Assembly: GCA_037013495.1 (NCBI GenBank) | Contig: CM072801.1 | Location: forward strand, 21,479,501-21,543,500 | DNA length: 64,000 bases | DNA from: Hippophae tibetana | Taxonomy: Eukaryota; Streptophyta; Magnoliopsida; Rosales; Elaeagnaceae | Reading direction: 5' to 3' | In this document: positions 12,107 to 21,259 of the stretch, piece by piece | Numbering within the stretch: the stretch's first letter is position 1 | How the letters are laid out: every line of letters begins with the position of its first letter | Position numbers and translations under genes: made by a program | Notes under the pieces: generated by a model | What the model was told of the DNA's origin: nothing | The model's database searches: none | What the model saw: the letters and a program-made list of their open reading frames with translations, nothing else

Positions 12107-12319
12107 ATAGATTTAATGACATGTGTCCTTGGAAGTAAGGAGGTGGGTCAATATTATAAATAAATACTATAAATGCACAAGTACACATATAGTAAAATTT
12201 GTTCTCAAAATCAATGTTTCTCATTAATAATAATGGGTTACAAGAATGAGCTCACGACCATACAATTTGGAATAGGCATCAAGATTTTAAAGAAAAAAAG
12301 CTACTTAATTAAGAGGCTC

Positions 12320-12900
12320 GGGCCATTGCTAAAATCAAAGGTCCTTAGTTCCATTTTATTCATCTCTCACCCTGGGTCCATTGCCACTCGTATTATAGTT
12401 CGAGCTCTGTTTTTCACCCTCGCCTTGGGTTTGAGTGGGAGAGCACTAGAGGGTGGTCGAGATATCCATGATCTGGTAATAATATTCCTCGAGGCCCCTA
12501 TTCTTAGCCTCTTCCTTGAAAGATTCCATGGCTAGGCTATATCATATCTCAATGTTTGAGAAGAGTTATTCAGTCATCATGTTAAACTCGTGCTTCATAT
12601 TTTCTTTATCATAGACATATTTCTCTTTGGCATGGGCTAGATCATGCTTATAAGCTTCTACCTCAACCTTAACCTTCTCTATGACCTCGGGATGAATATT
12701 TGGATATGAGGCACGTTCAACCTAATTGTAGGTATGACTTGTGGGAAAGATATAGAGGTGGAGGGACGAGGCTTAGATTTCTCCCCTTCATCTGAGGTGC
12801 TTATTTCATTTGTGGACCTTAGGATCTACCTGGCCCGAGAAAGTGGGATATTTTAGGCTTTTCGAAGAGGATGAGCCCAGAGTGCACTCTCTATCATGAA
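12320..12900 (-). pseudogene. Second coiled-coil-like antisense remnant
   Basis: Minus-strand reading gives a charged, helical-looking sequence (VEAYKHDLAHAKEKYVY, MESFKEEAKNRG) upstream of the antisense promoter. It may be the C-terminal part of another antisense protein of the Tat family. The plus-strand open frame at 12173-12535 over the same bases looks spurious. The region stops at the CACTA terminus at 12903. Confidence 0.35.
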
Positions 12901-12902
12901 GT

Positions 12903-14000
12903 CACTACTACAAAATTTTGCATTTAAGTCGATATGTAAAGTTAGTTTTTGGAGAAAACTGATGCTACATGTAGCATTGGTTGACACGTAGAACTGATGC
13001 TACGTAAAATTACTCGTTAATTTTTTTATTTTAATAGTTTTTAAAATTGAAATTAATTACATAATACATTTTTAAAAAAAATTACTCGTTGGTTGAGTTT
13101 TGGTGCCCAAAAGCTTATGGAACAACTGTTTTTTGACTAACCAACCCAAGTAACAAATTAGAGTTACACTTGATTTCATATTTAGAGCTCATTATAACAT
13201 TAAAAATACCAGCTTGATTCCAGATAGCTTCATATTTATAGACAAAAGATTAATACAGTGTTAATATGATTTCAAAAGGATAAGGTTATTATTATATTAC
13301 TCAGGTGTCGATGTGGTAATCTCTTTTACTAATCTTTTAACATATTAAATTGTTTTTTTTTGTGAATTCATGATATTACATTCTTATTTTGAATTTAATT
13401 ACATATATTTCTTTGGTTGGAACAAGTGGGGATATGATATGCATATTTTTTTATGATTTATAAGAAGAATGGAAAGAACACTTTGTTCAAATTATAATAC
13501 CAAGAGAAGAATATAATGATCTTGAATAACATAAGACACCAACATCATAGTAATATTTATAATACTTTAATTTCTCTATTCATATGTCTCTGAAGTTTAG
13601 ACTACTTGTTTGATGGATGTTTACGTGCTTATGTATGTAAGAGAATGGATTGTTATATAGATCAGCTATTTTTTGCCCAGTTTTCTTGTCACTATATTGG
13701 TGATTCTAAGCCAACCAAGCTTGCTCTCCTTGAAATAAAGTAGAAATATCACAAAATTCATGACACTTTGATGACATCATTTTATTTGTAATTTAAGTTA
13801 AATATATATATATATATATATGTATTGTATATAAATTATTATTTTTGTAATAAATTTAATTATTAAGTAATTAATTATATATATTTAATTTTTTAATTAT
13901 TTGTATTATTATTTAAACTTTGTTAAACAGATTTTGGTTTTTTTCTACTATATGTGATCGAATACAAGTTATTAGTAGAGTAGAAAATGAGTAAAATATG

Positions 14001-14036
<36 letters not shown>

Positions 14037-14040
14037 GTCG
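12903..14040 (+). repeat. Left CACTA end module
   Basis: Holds the terminus, short GATGCTAC subterminal repeats (12958-13010), and a diverged copy of the leader-like block (13490-13570 and 13890-14000) in plus orientation. The block is followed by an AT microsatellite (14003-14032) and TTAAAGTCG. The module faces inward, mirroring the one at 17937-18840. Confidence 0.6.
14003..14032. repeat. (AT)n microsatellite
   Basis: Pure AT dinucleotide run of about 30 bases. A second run is at 13803-13822. Confidence 0.95.
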
Positions 14041-14149
14041 TATTGCATCTCCTCATACTCGCTCCTATATGCATGTAACACAACACACACATTCATGTTT
14101 AGCCACATCATGCATGTGTAGCACACTTTCTCCCTACACATGTTTATTT

Positions 14150-15430
14150 CTCCTCAGAACACAATCTGGCATGTTTTGATCCATTTGACCTATTAATTCT
14201 CTCTCCATTAGGATTCCAAGAATCATATTTACATATGATTTGGTTTCTCTCTATTATAAATACAAAATAATACCTCATAAAATACAAATAGTATCATAAT
14301 TGCATAGAAAACTGAGAGAAAAATTTAAAAAGCTTCAGATTTGATGAAATATTGCAAGATTTTTGATGGAAGATTGAAGAACAAGTTAAAAATTGATATT
14401 TTTTTTATTTCTTTAGCTCTAATAATTCATCTAATTCAGATTCTTTTTTTACCCCTTTCTTCTTTATGATAAAATATTTAGTTATTGTTACGGATTTGAA
14501 TTTTTTTATGTCTAGTTAAATATTCATTGTAATTGCGTGATAATTTCAAATCCTAGATTATGGTTTAATTAATTTGATGTCATGATAATTTTAATTCTTG
14601 ATTTTTGATGTGTTTAATTCTATGTTTGAATACCAAAACTATGCATATATAAATTAGAGTAATTAACTAGTTTATTGTATGAATATATTTATATCTAGTT
14701 CACTAATATTCTTATTCAAAGTGGTATCATGTAATTGTTGTCACAAGTAAAATTAAATATGTTCAATATTAAAGGTTAAATGATTGTTCTAATCTTACCT
14801 AATTTAGTTATCATAATTTTAAAACTTAATGTAATGAATGAATTAAATCTAATAAGTGTATCTCTAGGTTGTTCAATATTTAGATTGGTTAATAAGTAAT
14901 TATTTAATCAATTACATGGTAAAAACAGATGAAATATCTTAAGTAAATCTATATTTTTAAAGCTAAGGTTAAGAATTCAAGAATGATTTTAAATTATGAA
15001 AGTTATTTAGAATTTTAAAAAAATAATTTTCATTTATGACATGTTTAATTAAATTGTGAGATATTAGAAAGGATAGTCCAATGATCACATATCTATCATA
15101 ATTTTTATGTAATTCACTTTTATTATTTTATGTTATTTTCTATAAAAAAAACTTAAAACAACCATTTTACTAATTTTAACTAACTTATTAAGATATCTAT
15201 CATTATTTTTGTGTAATTCACTTTTATTATTTTCTATAAAAAACCAAAAACAACCATTTTACTAATTTTAACTAACTTAATAACGAACTAGTAATTATAA
15301 GTAGATATTATTATCAATTCTCATGAGTACGATAATCATTATTCTTAAATTACTTATAACTTATATATGGTCACTTATATTTGTGTATTTTCAATCGTGA
15401 CGTGCTTGTAAGTGATAAAGGGACTTCAAA
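14150..15430 (+). repeat. LTR-like insertion inside the CACTA element
   Basis: This AT-rich, non-coding block has a promoter-like TCTCTATTATAAATAC (about 14250) and a T-rich leader. It shares an extended patch with 55100-56110: TTTCAAxTCxTAxATTATGxTTTAAT, then TTTGATGTxTTTAATTxxATxTTTGAATAxCAAAA. The end near 15330-15410 (GAGTACGATAATCATTATTC) resembles the sequence that precedes the primer site in some Ty3 elements. It is probably a solo LTR of a Ty3 family. Edges are approximate. Confidence 0.45.
15089..15292. repeat. Tandem duplication, about 100-bp unit
   Basis: Two adjacent copies (15089-15189 and 15193-15292) begin ATATCTATCAT and share TGTAATTCACTTTTATTATTT, then ACAACCATTTTACTAA and TTTTAACTAACTTA. 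They differ by a few bases and a short length difference. Confidence 0.85.
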
Positions 15431-15679
15431 CACATAACAATTCACATAAATGATTTAAAGCCAGTTTTTGAGAATGGGAAGTTGGAGTTGGTATACAAGA
15501 GACTTGAGAAGTTTGATTTCATTTCCATCGATGAATGAAAATAACTTGTGGATTACAGGCTTATCGCCAATTACACGATAGTTTCTATTCGCGTTATAAT
15601 TCTGAATATTTCTAATATGATTAACATCTAAGTATAAATATTGTTGATAATGTGCAATAGATAATTACACAAGAATATG

Positions 15680-15970
15680 GAACGTTGAGTGCTCTGAATG
15701 ACCTATCGCATTACACCGGTAGGAAGTCATTTACTATGATTGAATAAGAGTTGGTTTTGCATTGATTTTTTTAATTATAAATATATAATGATGATTGTGT
15801 ACTTATTTTTAATGTCATTCTTATTATAGATCCAAATATTAGGGATAAGATCAATAAGGGTCGAAATGATAAAATATACATGCACGTCAACGAAGGGTAG
15901 GATCCAGAACTTAAAACAACAAGAGAAATGGGATATTTTGGGGACTTATATAAATTATTTGAATGTTGTA
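15680..15970 (+). pseudogene. Transposase_24-like remnant (CACTA accessory transposase)
   Basis: Reading plus, the segment near 15690-15755 gives SALNDLSHYTGRKSFTMIE. This matches the HTxGxKSFAxIREE signature of the plant En/Spm Transposase_24 family. A likely intron follows, then MHVNEG and downstream residues. Stop codons interrupt the frame (after TMIE and after VNEG), so it is not functional. In autonomous CACTA elements the protein binds subterminal repeats. Neighbours are consistent: CACTA ends and a Ulp1-like fragment downstream. Confidence 0.5.
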
Positions 15971-15974
15971 TTTG

Positions 15975-16640
15975 CAATGATAATAAGTATCTACATTTAA
16001 TTTGTGTACATGAGAAAACTCAGAATACCATTGATGTGGTGAAATCAAAGTATATCCGGGGTTGATGCAATGACCATTGCCTTAGGTAAAGAACAATAAT
16101 GGTGAATTCAAGAGATATGAGGATTAGATACATTGTCTACCTATTGGGGTATACCTTATGAGCCAAGAAATTAAACTCCAAACATACATAGCTCCCTCGA
16201 GTTTACTACATTGTATATGGATAATTAATACATGCGTGGAATGTTAATGAGGATGCATGAACAATTAAATAGTCTTACAAGGGGAAGTAATACATTTTCT
16301 TTAATTGTGCAAATTGAACAAGTGTATGTGGTTCCTATATCAACACCTATATCCTTACACTTATCTAACAACATGAATGTTTCACGAACCAAAACAATAG
16401 GATAATTATATAAGTGTAAGTGATATATGTCTTATTGTTACATTTTTTTTATGATTAGTATACTTATTAAGAATTAAATTGTTAATTTATTCTATTCAAG
16501 ATAAAATCACTATTGCTTCTTGAGCACGTGACAAACCATGTTATTTCTCTCGTAAAAATAACGTCATATGATGATGGCCTCTTACATAACAAGAATTTGA
16601 AAAATAATTATAGTTATTATACACAAATCATATGATAAAA
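15975..16640 (+). other. CACTA interior, mostly unassigned
   Basis: Short coding-like islands (for example 16130-16200 and 16270-16400) lie in AT-rich sequence that may be introns of the transposon gene. No domain was recognised. Confidence 0.35.
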
Positions 16641-17620
16641 AGTGTCATTTACCTATCTATATAGATGACAAGTTCCTTATGTTGGCCTACGTAGAAGAAC
16701 AAGTCCCAATTCCTTGGCCACAACCTTGCGTTGTTTCAACGGGATGAGGTAACACACTTAAGAATACAATATTAAATTATGTAGACATGTTATACACAGC
16801 TTATACTTTTTTTATTTTTTGCATGTAGTCTATAATACCTTTCAATATTGTTGATCATGATGCACTTATAGAAGTATCACATGACTTGTCGTCGAAGAAA
16901 GTGGTAACTTTCAAAAAAAAGTAAAAGGGAAGGGAATAAATTTCCAACAAAAAAATGGTAAACATACCTTTGGCCCAACATTCAAGATAATAATATTTTC
17001 ATTTAGTAACACAAAACATTTGCAAAATATTTTTTTAAGGATGATTATGATGGGTACTAGCGCTTACGATAGATCTTATGTATTTTGGCATGTTGATATT
17101 GAACAACATATTAGTGGTGTTAGTTTTATAAATGTAACGAATGAATATCTACTTCCTTTCCTGCATATGAGTGAATTGAATTGTTCTATCATAACTTTTT
17201 TAGCTTACGTATGGTCTTTTTATTTATTATAGTTTATGATTTGTAAATATGTTATAATTATTGATCAAACTTATTATATTAGGTCTTTCTATTAATGATA
17301 TATTGTATGAAATATATTATCTCAAACATATTGATTTATAGATCCTAGTCACGTTGATAATATCTTGGTAATGGATTGCATAGAGAAAGCCCTAACAATG
17401 TGTAACGACATGTTAGATGATTGAAATGATCATACTAAATGGTTGATACATGTTTTTAAACATTTCTAAAATATTTGTTTAATATTAAGTTAGATGTAAT
17501 TAAGTCTAATGTTGTTTAATTTTGAAATCAGATCACATTGGATGCTGGTGGCTTTTGAACGCATTGATATTATTTTTCAAATCTATTGAATTAATCGATG
17601 CTACATGAGGTTTAGAAGAG
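16640..17620 (+). pseudogene. Ulp1-like (C48 peptidase) remnant of the CACTA element
   Basis: Islands at 16660-16750 and 17020-17232 lead to SHWMLVAFERIDI at 17533-17571. HWxLxxx followed by a hydrophobic strand is the region around the catalytic His of Ulp1-type cysteine proteases. The upstream piece (FWHVDIEQHISGV...PFLHMSELNCSII) resembles the helical segment before it. Many plant CACTA and Mutator elements encode such a domain. The islands are separated by AT-rich sequence that may be introns. Frames are broken, and the catalytic Asp and Cys could not be placed. Assignment is by motif only. Confidence 0.4.
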
Positions 17621-17639
17621 CATGTTTATGTAAGTATTA

Positions 17640-17936
17640 TTTCATTTCAACATCTAATTAATAATTTTGTTATTGTAATTGATTGATCATTGTGACTTTA
17701 ATGTGCATTAGGTTATATAAACAATATTTCAAACACCATTAAATTACAACATATAATAATTAAAAATGCATCTAAAACACTATTATAAGTATAATTTGAC
17801 TCAAATTTTATTATATAATATTATTTATGTTTAAGTATGTATATTTGATCGTAATTTATATTGATTAATAGATGTCTAAGTCAACATCTTATGATGTTTT
17901 TACATGATGAGTATAATTTAAATGAAAAGACTTAAA
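17640..17936. other. AT-rich CACTA interior
   Basis: No coding or repeat signal was seen between the Ulp1-like remnant and the right end module. Confidence 0.5.
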
Positions 17937-18840
17937 GTTTAAAGTAGGTTCACGCGATGAACCGACTTTAATTTTTTTTTAAAAATTATTCATTTTCTAT
18001 TATACTCAAATAAAACTTGTATTCGAGTAGAAAAAAACCAAAATCAGTTTAGCAAATAGTTTAAATAATACAAATATTTGAAAAATAAAATATTAATTAA
18101 TAGTAGAAAAATTACCATCGTTTTGTTATATTTTATTCAAGATCATCATATTCTTCTCCTTATGTTATAATACAAACCTACATATATAATGCAAAAATTT
18201 ATACACATAATAACAGAAAAAAATATGAATAATAGGGGATCTAAAAGATTAGTTAAAGAGGAAGAAAACTCACTAACCGGTGTTGGAAATGGTAGTCGTA
18301 GGTGACCGAAAAATGAGAAAGAGTGGAGGAGAAGTGGAAGAGGTTTTCGGTTTTTTATAGTTCTGCAACGCTGAAAATAGTTTATGTCTGGGAAGAAAAA
18401 AAAGAAAAGAATTTATCCACGTGCGTAGCGTCGGTTCCACATGTCAACCGACGATATGTTACGTGGATAGCGTTGGTTCCAGGTGTCAACCGACGCTACG
18501 CTACGTGGATAGCGTCGGTTTCAAGTGTCAACCGACGCTACGCTACGTGGATAGTGTCGGTTCCAGGTGTCAACCGACGCTACGCTACATGGATAGCGTC
18601 GGTTCACCACGTCAACCGACGCTACATCCATGTGTAGCGTCGATTCGCCACGTCAACCAACTCTACGTGGTGAACCGACACTACGTCCATGCATAACGTC
18701 GGTTCGACACGTCAACCGACGCTACATAGTACGTGGATAGCGTCTATTTTATACCGAACTGACTTTAAACCAATTTAAAGTCAATTTTTAGAAAAAATCG
18801 ACTTTACGTATCGACTTAAATACTCATTTTTGTAGTAGTG
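17937..18840 (-). repeat. Right CACTA end module (inverted)
   Basis: Read on the minus strand from the terminus: CACTACTACAAAAATGAG, the 42-bp subterminal repeats, the leader-like block (18420 down to 17975, with the GTTAGTGAG donor near 18278), and the palindromic AAAGTxGGTTCA...TGAACCGACTTTA at 17938-17971. The block is close to 1-748. The long frames at 18323-18637 and 18421-18696 are translations of the repeats. Confidence 0.75.
18427..18730. repeat. 42-bp subterminal hairpin repeats of the CACTA element
   Basis: Units start at 18427, 18469, 18511, 18553 and 18595, with degenerate units after that. Each has AGCGTCGGTT, a 9-base spacer and AACCGACGCT, so every unit can fold as a 10-bp hairpin, followed by ACGCTACGTGGAT. 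Subterminal repeats of CACTA elements are binding sites for the element's own DNA-binding protein, which is the likely role here. Confidence 0.85.
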
Positions 18841-21254
18841 TATGGAGTAATAAGACATACAACGAAGCAAAACTTGATGAAATAATGGATGACAAAGCGT
18901 TAAAAATGTTGTCTATATTTGATAGAGTTCCAAGCTAAACATGATATAGCATATTATATAATTTTAAAATGTATTTAAACTATTTAGTTTAGAACATTCA
19001 AATTAACACTTATTAGTTAAAATTTTTGATTTTTATTGATAGATTAAATTTAAATACAAATGCGTTCATTTGAATATTCTTTGAATAAATTTGGATATTT
19101 TCTATTATTGTTACTATTATTTTTTATTTTAAACTTAGGTTGGACAACACAAACAACAAATATTTATTTTATAAAAATATTATTGTTTACATTTTTTTGA
19201 AAAATTAATTAATTATTTTAAAATCAGACCGTTACATTTATCGTTAATTCTTAAAAATTGAGTTGAAAATTGATGAAATTAATATAATTTCATTGATTTT
19301 CAAGAATATATGAAAAATGTAATGATTTGATATTTTTTAAACTTTGTCTATCCTTCAAAAAATTGATGAAAAAATATAATTGATTTAAAAATCTATAATT
19401 TTTTTACTATTATATTTGATCATTATTTTTAAATCGGTAAAAATCTTCCTTTTAATAAGTGAAAAACAGATTAAATGATTTTTTTTATAATAGTGGATTA
19501 TTATGTATTTCGTATACAAAGATTTAGATTTAAAAGGTGGAGCCAAAATGTTGGTATAATTTAGAGAAAAAAATTATAATTTTAAAATGCAATGATTTAG
19601 GATTATTGTGAAAATTAGAAGAGCTTATGTTTAAACCCGGTATTGTATATACACGCGTGAATGTATAATTATTATTTAAAAAAAAAACTAAACTTGGTTT
19701 ACTATTATGAAATATCAACGTTGTGGAATGCTAGCTAGCTAGCTAGGTATTTCGTTAGAAATAAAATTTTAATTCTTTTTTAGAAAATTACCTTATACAC
19801 ACTTTTTTTAGCATTATTTTATTTTTAATCCTCATGTTTAATTATACAACTGTACAATTAATAAAATATGCATATAGAAAGAAAAGAAAGGACATAACAA
19901 ACTTTTTTCAATGAAGTTAAACTTTACTTCACCCTCATGACCAGTCATTTTACACAGAGAAAAGCTGTGTCTTCACTTCGTCTGTTATAATCATTACACT
20001 GTGTTAAAAGGGATCAAATGATCATTACTATGAACCTATAAAGCCATGAGAATCTTGTGGGCGTTTTAGCGAAAAGAGGAGCTTATTTCGGTGGGAGGAA
20101 AATAAGAATTACGATCTAAGTCATTTTTTTCCTTTTATTAATGGGTTATTTTAGTTATTTTTTTAAATTTATTTATCTCAAGTTATTTTACTTTTAAAAA
20201 GAAATAAATTTATTTTAGTTCATATTATTATAATTAATTTAAAAATATATATCACATGAATATTAACTTTTTTAAATATGTTTTAACACAATAATATATT
20301 ACTTACAACAATTTAAAAAAAACAAATGAACGTGTGATTAAAAAACAACATAACTAGATGAAAATAATAAGTTTATTTTACAACAATACCTATTATCATG
20401 TGAGTATATTTTTATAATTTAAATATAATAATATAAATTTAAGTAAATTTATTCCATCGTAAAATGTTTGTAGTGAATCAAAGTGAAATGATTAAAATAA
20501 TCTATTAGTAAACTAAAATGATTTGAGACACATTCCGTACAAAACAATCTTTACAATTATGGAGTGAGAACTTAATATATATAATACTTTTGGTATTGTT
20601 TTTGCATTAATTTTTTATTTAGTAATAATTGATATTTCACTTAATAATTTAACAATATAATCCAACGAATTGTTTTTAACCAATTATTATAAGCAATAAT
20701 CTTACAATATAATTAAGTCAATTTTTTTTTCAATCAAATCAATTATTACATGTGGCATATATTATTGTTTTAGCAACAACTTAATATAAATGAAAATTTG
20801 AATTTTCTTGATTTTTTTTATAGAAATGTTTTATATTATAAATTTGTATAATATAAATTACATATTATGCTTTAATTTATTTTTTAAATTTTTAGTAACT
20901 ATTAAAAGTAAAATTATATACACTTGTGTATACAAGTAAATGAAATGGTACATTGATTAATATTATAATAAATTTATGTTATATAGCATTGATATCTATG
21001 ATAACTTTTATGAGATCAAATTAATAAAAGAAATACTAGTAATATTTTTATATATCTATTATTTTTTATAAATATTTATTTTATATTAATTAAATATTTA
21101 AAATTATTTAGATTTAATTACATAATTTACAACTTTGACATCGTATTAGTTAAAAGTTTTAAAATTGATTTTTTTCTATTACTTAAAGTATTTAAAAATG
21201 ATACTTTCATACATTTATCAACAAATCTTACCGTCGAAAACATTAGCAATAAAA
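18841..21254. other. AT-rich intergenic region, no gene seen
   Basis: No sustained coding frame. A GCTAGCTAGCTAGCTA run is at 19730-19745. A small GC-richer patch (20040-20110, GTGGGCGTTTTAGCG) is unassigned. The frame at 19530-19718 (-) has no family likeness. Confidence 0.5.
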
Positions 21255-21259
21255 CTTAT

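Larger units (their letters stand above)
9016..12902 (+). mobile_element. Ty3/gypsy Tat-type retrotransposon fragment (fossil)
   Basis: In order: an LTR end with TATA box, a primer-binding site, a gag region, a 110-bp tandem array, and an antisense coding-like region. Pol was not recognised. The primer site TTGGTGCCTACCGTGGGGCT is close to the TTGGCGCCCACCGTGGGG form used by Tat/Ogre-type plant elements. An additional antisense frame is also a known feature of some Tat elements (for example Grande). The fragment abuts the CACTA element at 12903. It is broken and old. Confidence 0.75.
12903..18840 (+). mobile_element. CACTA (En/Spm) transposon, about 5.9 kb, degraded
   Basis: The left terminus CACTACTACAAAA (12903) and right terminus TTTTTGTAGTAGTG (18827-18840) are inverted. 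The similarity continues inward for about 40 bases (xxATTTAAGTCGATAxGTAAAGT). Subterminal repeats of the GACGCTAC/GTAGCGTC type occur at both ends. Inside are remnants of a Transposase_24-like protein and of a Ulp1-like protease domain, both plus strand, and an LTR-like insertion at 14150-15430. CACTA elements normally make a 3-bp target duplication, but here the flanks are AGT and TAT. The two ends may therefore not come from one insertion, or the flank was rearranged. Confidence 0.75.

Noticed and set aside
12173-12535. 120-codon plus-strand frame
   Set aside because: The minus strand over the same bases has the coiled-coil-like pattern of the Tat antisense region. The plus frame looks like its shadow.
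18323-18696. Long open frames with repeated VDSVGSRCQPTLRY-type peptides (also 70-303 minus)
   Set aside because: They are translations of the 42-bp CACTA subterminal repeats, whose length is a multiple of three. There is no start context or family likeness.
18427-18730. CRISPR-like regular repeats
   Set aside because: Repeats run directly into each other with no unique spacers. The genome is eukaryotic and the block lies at a CACTA terminus.
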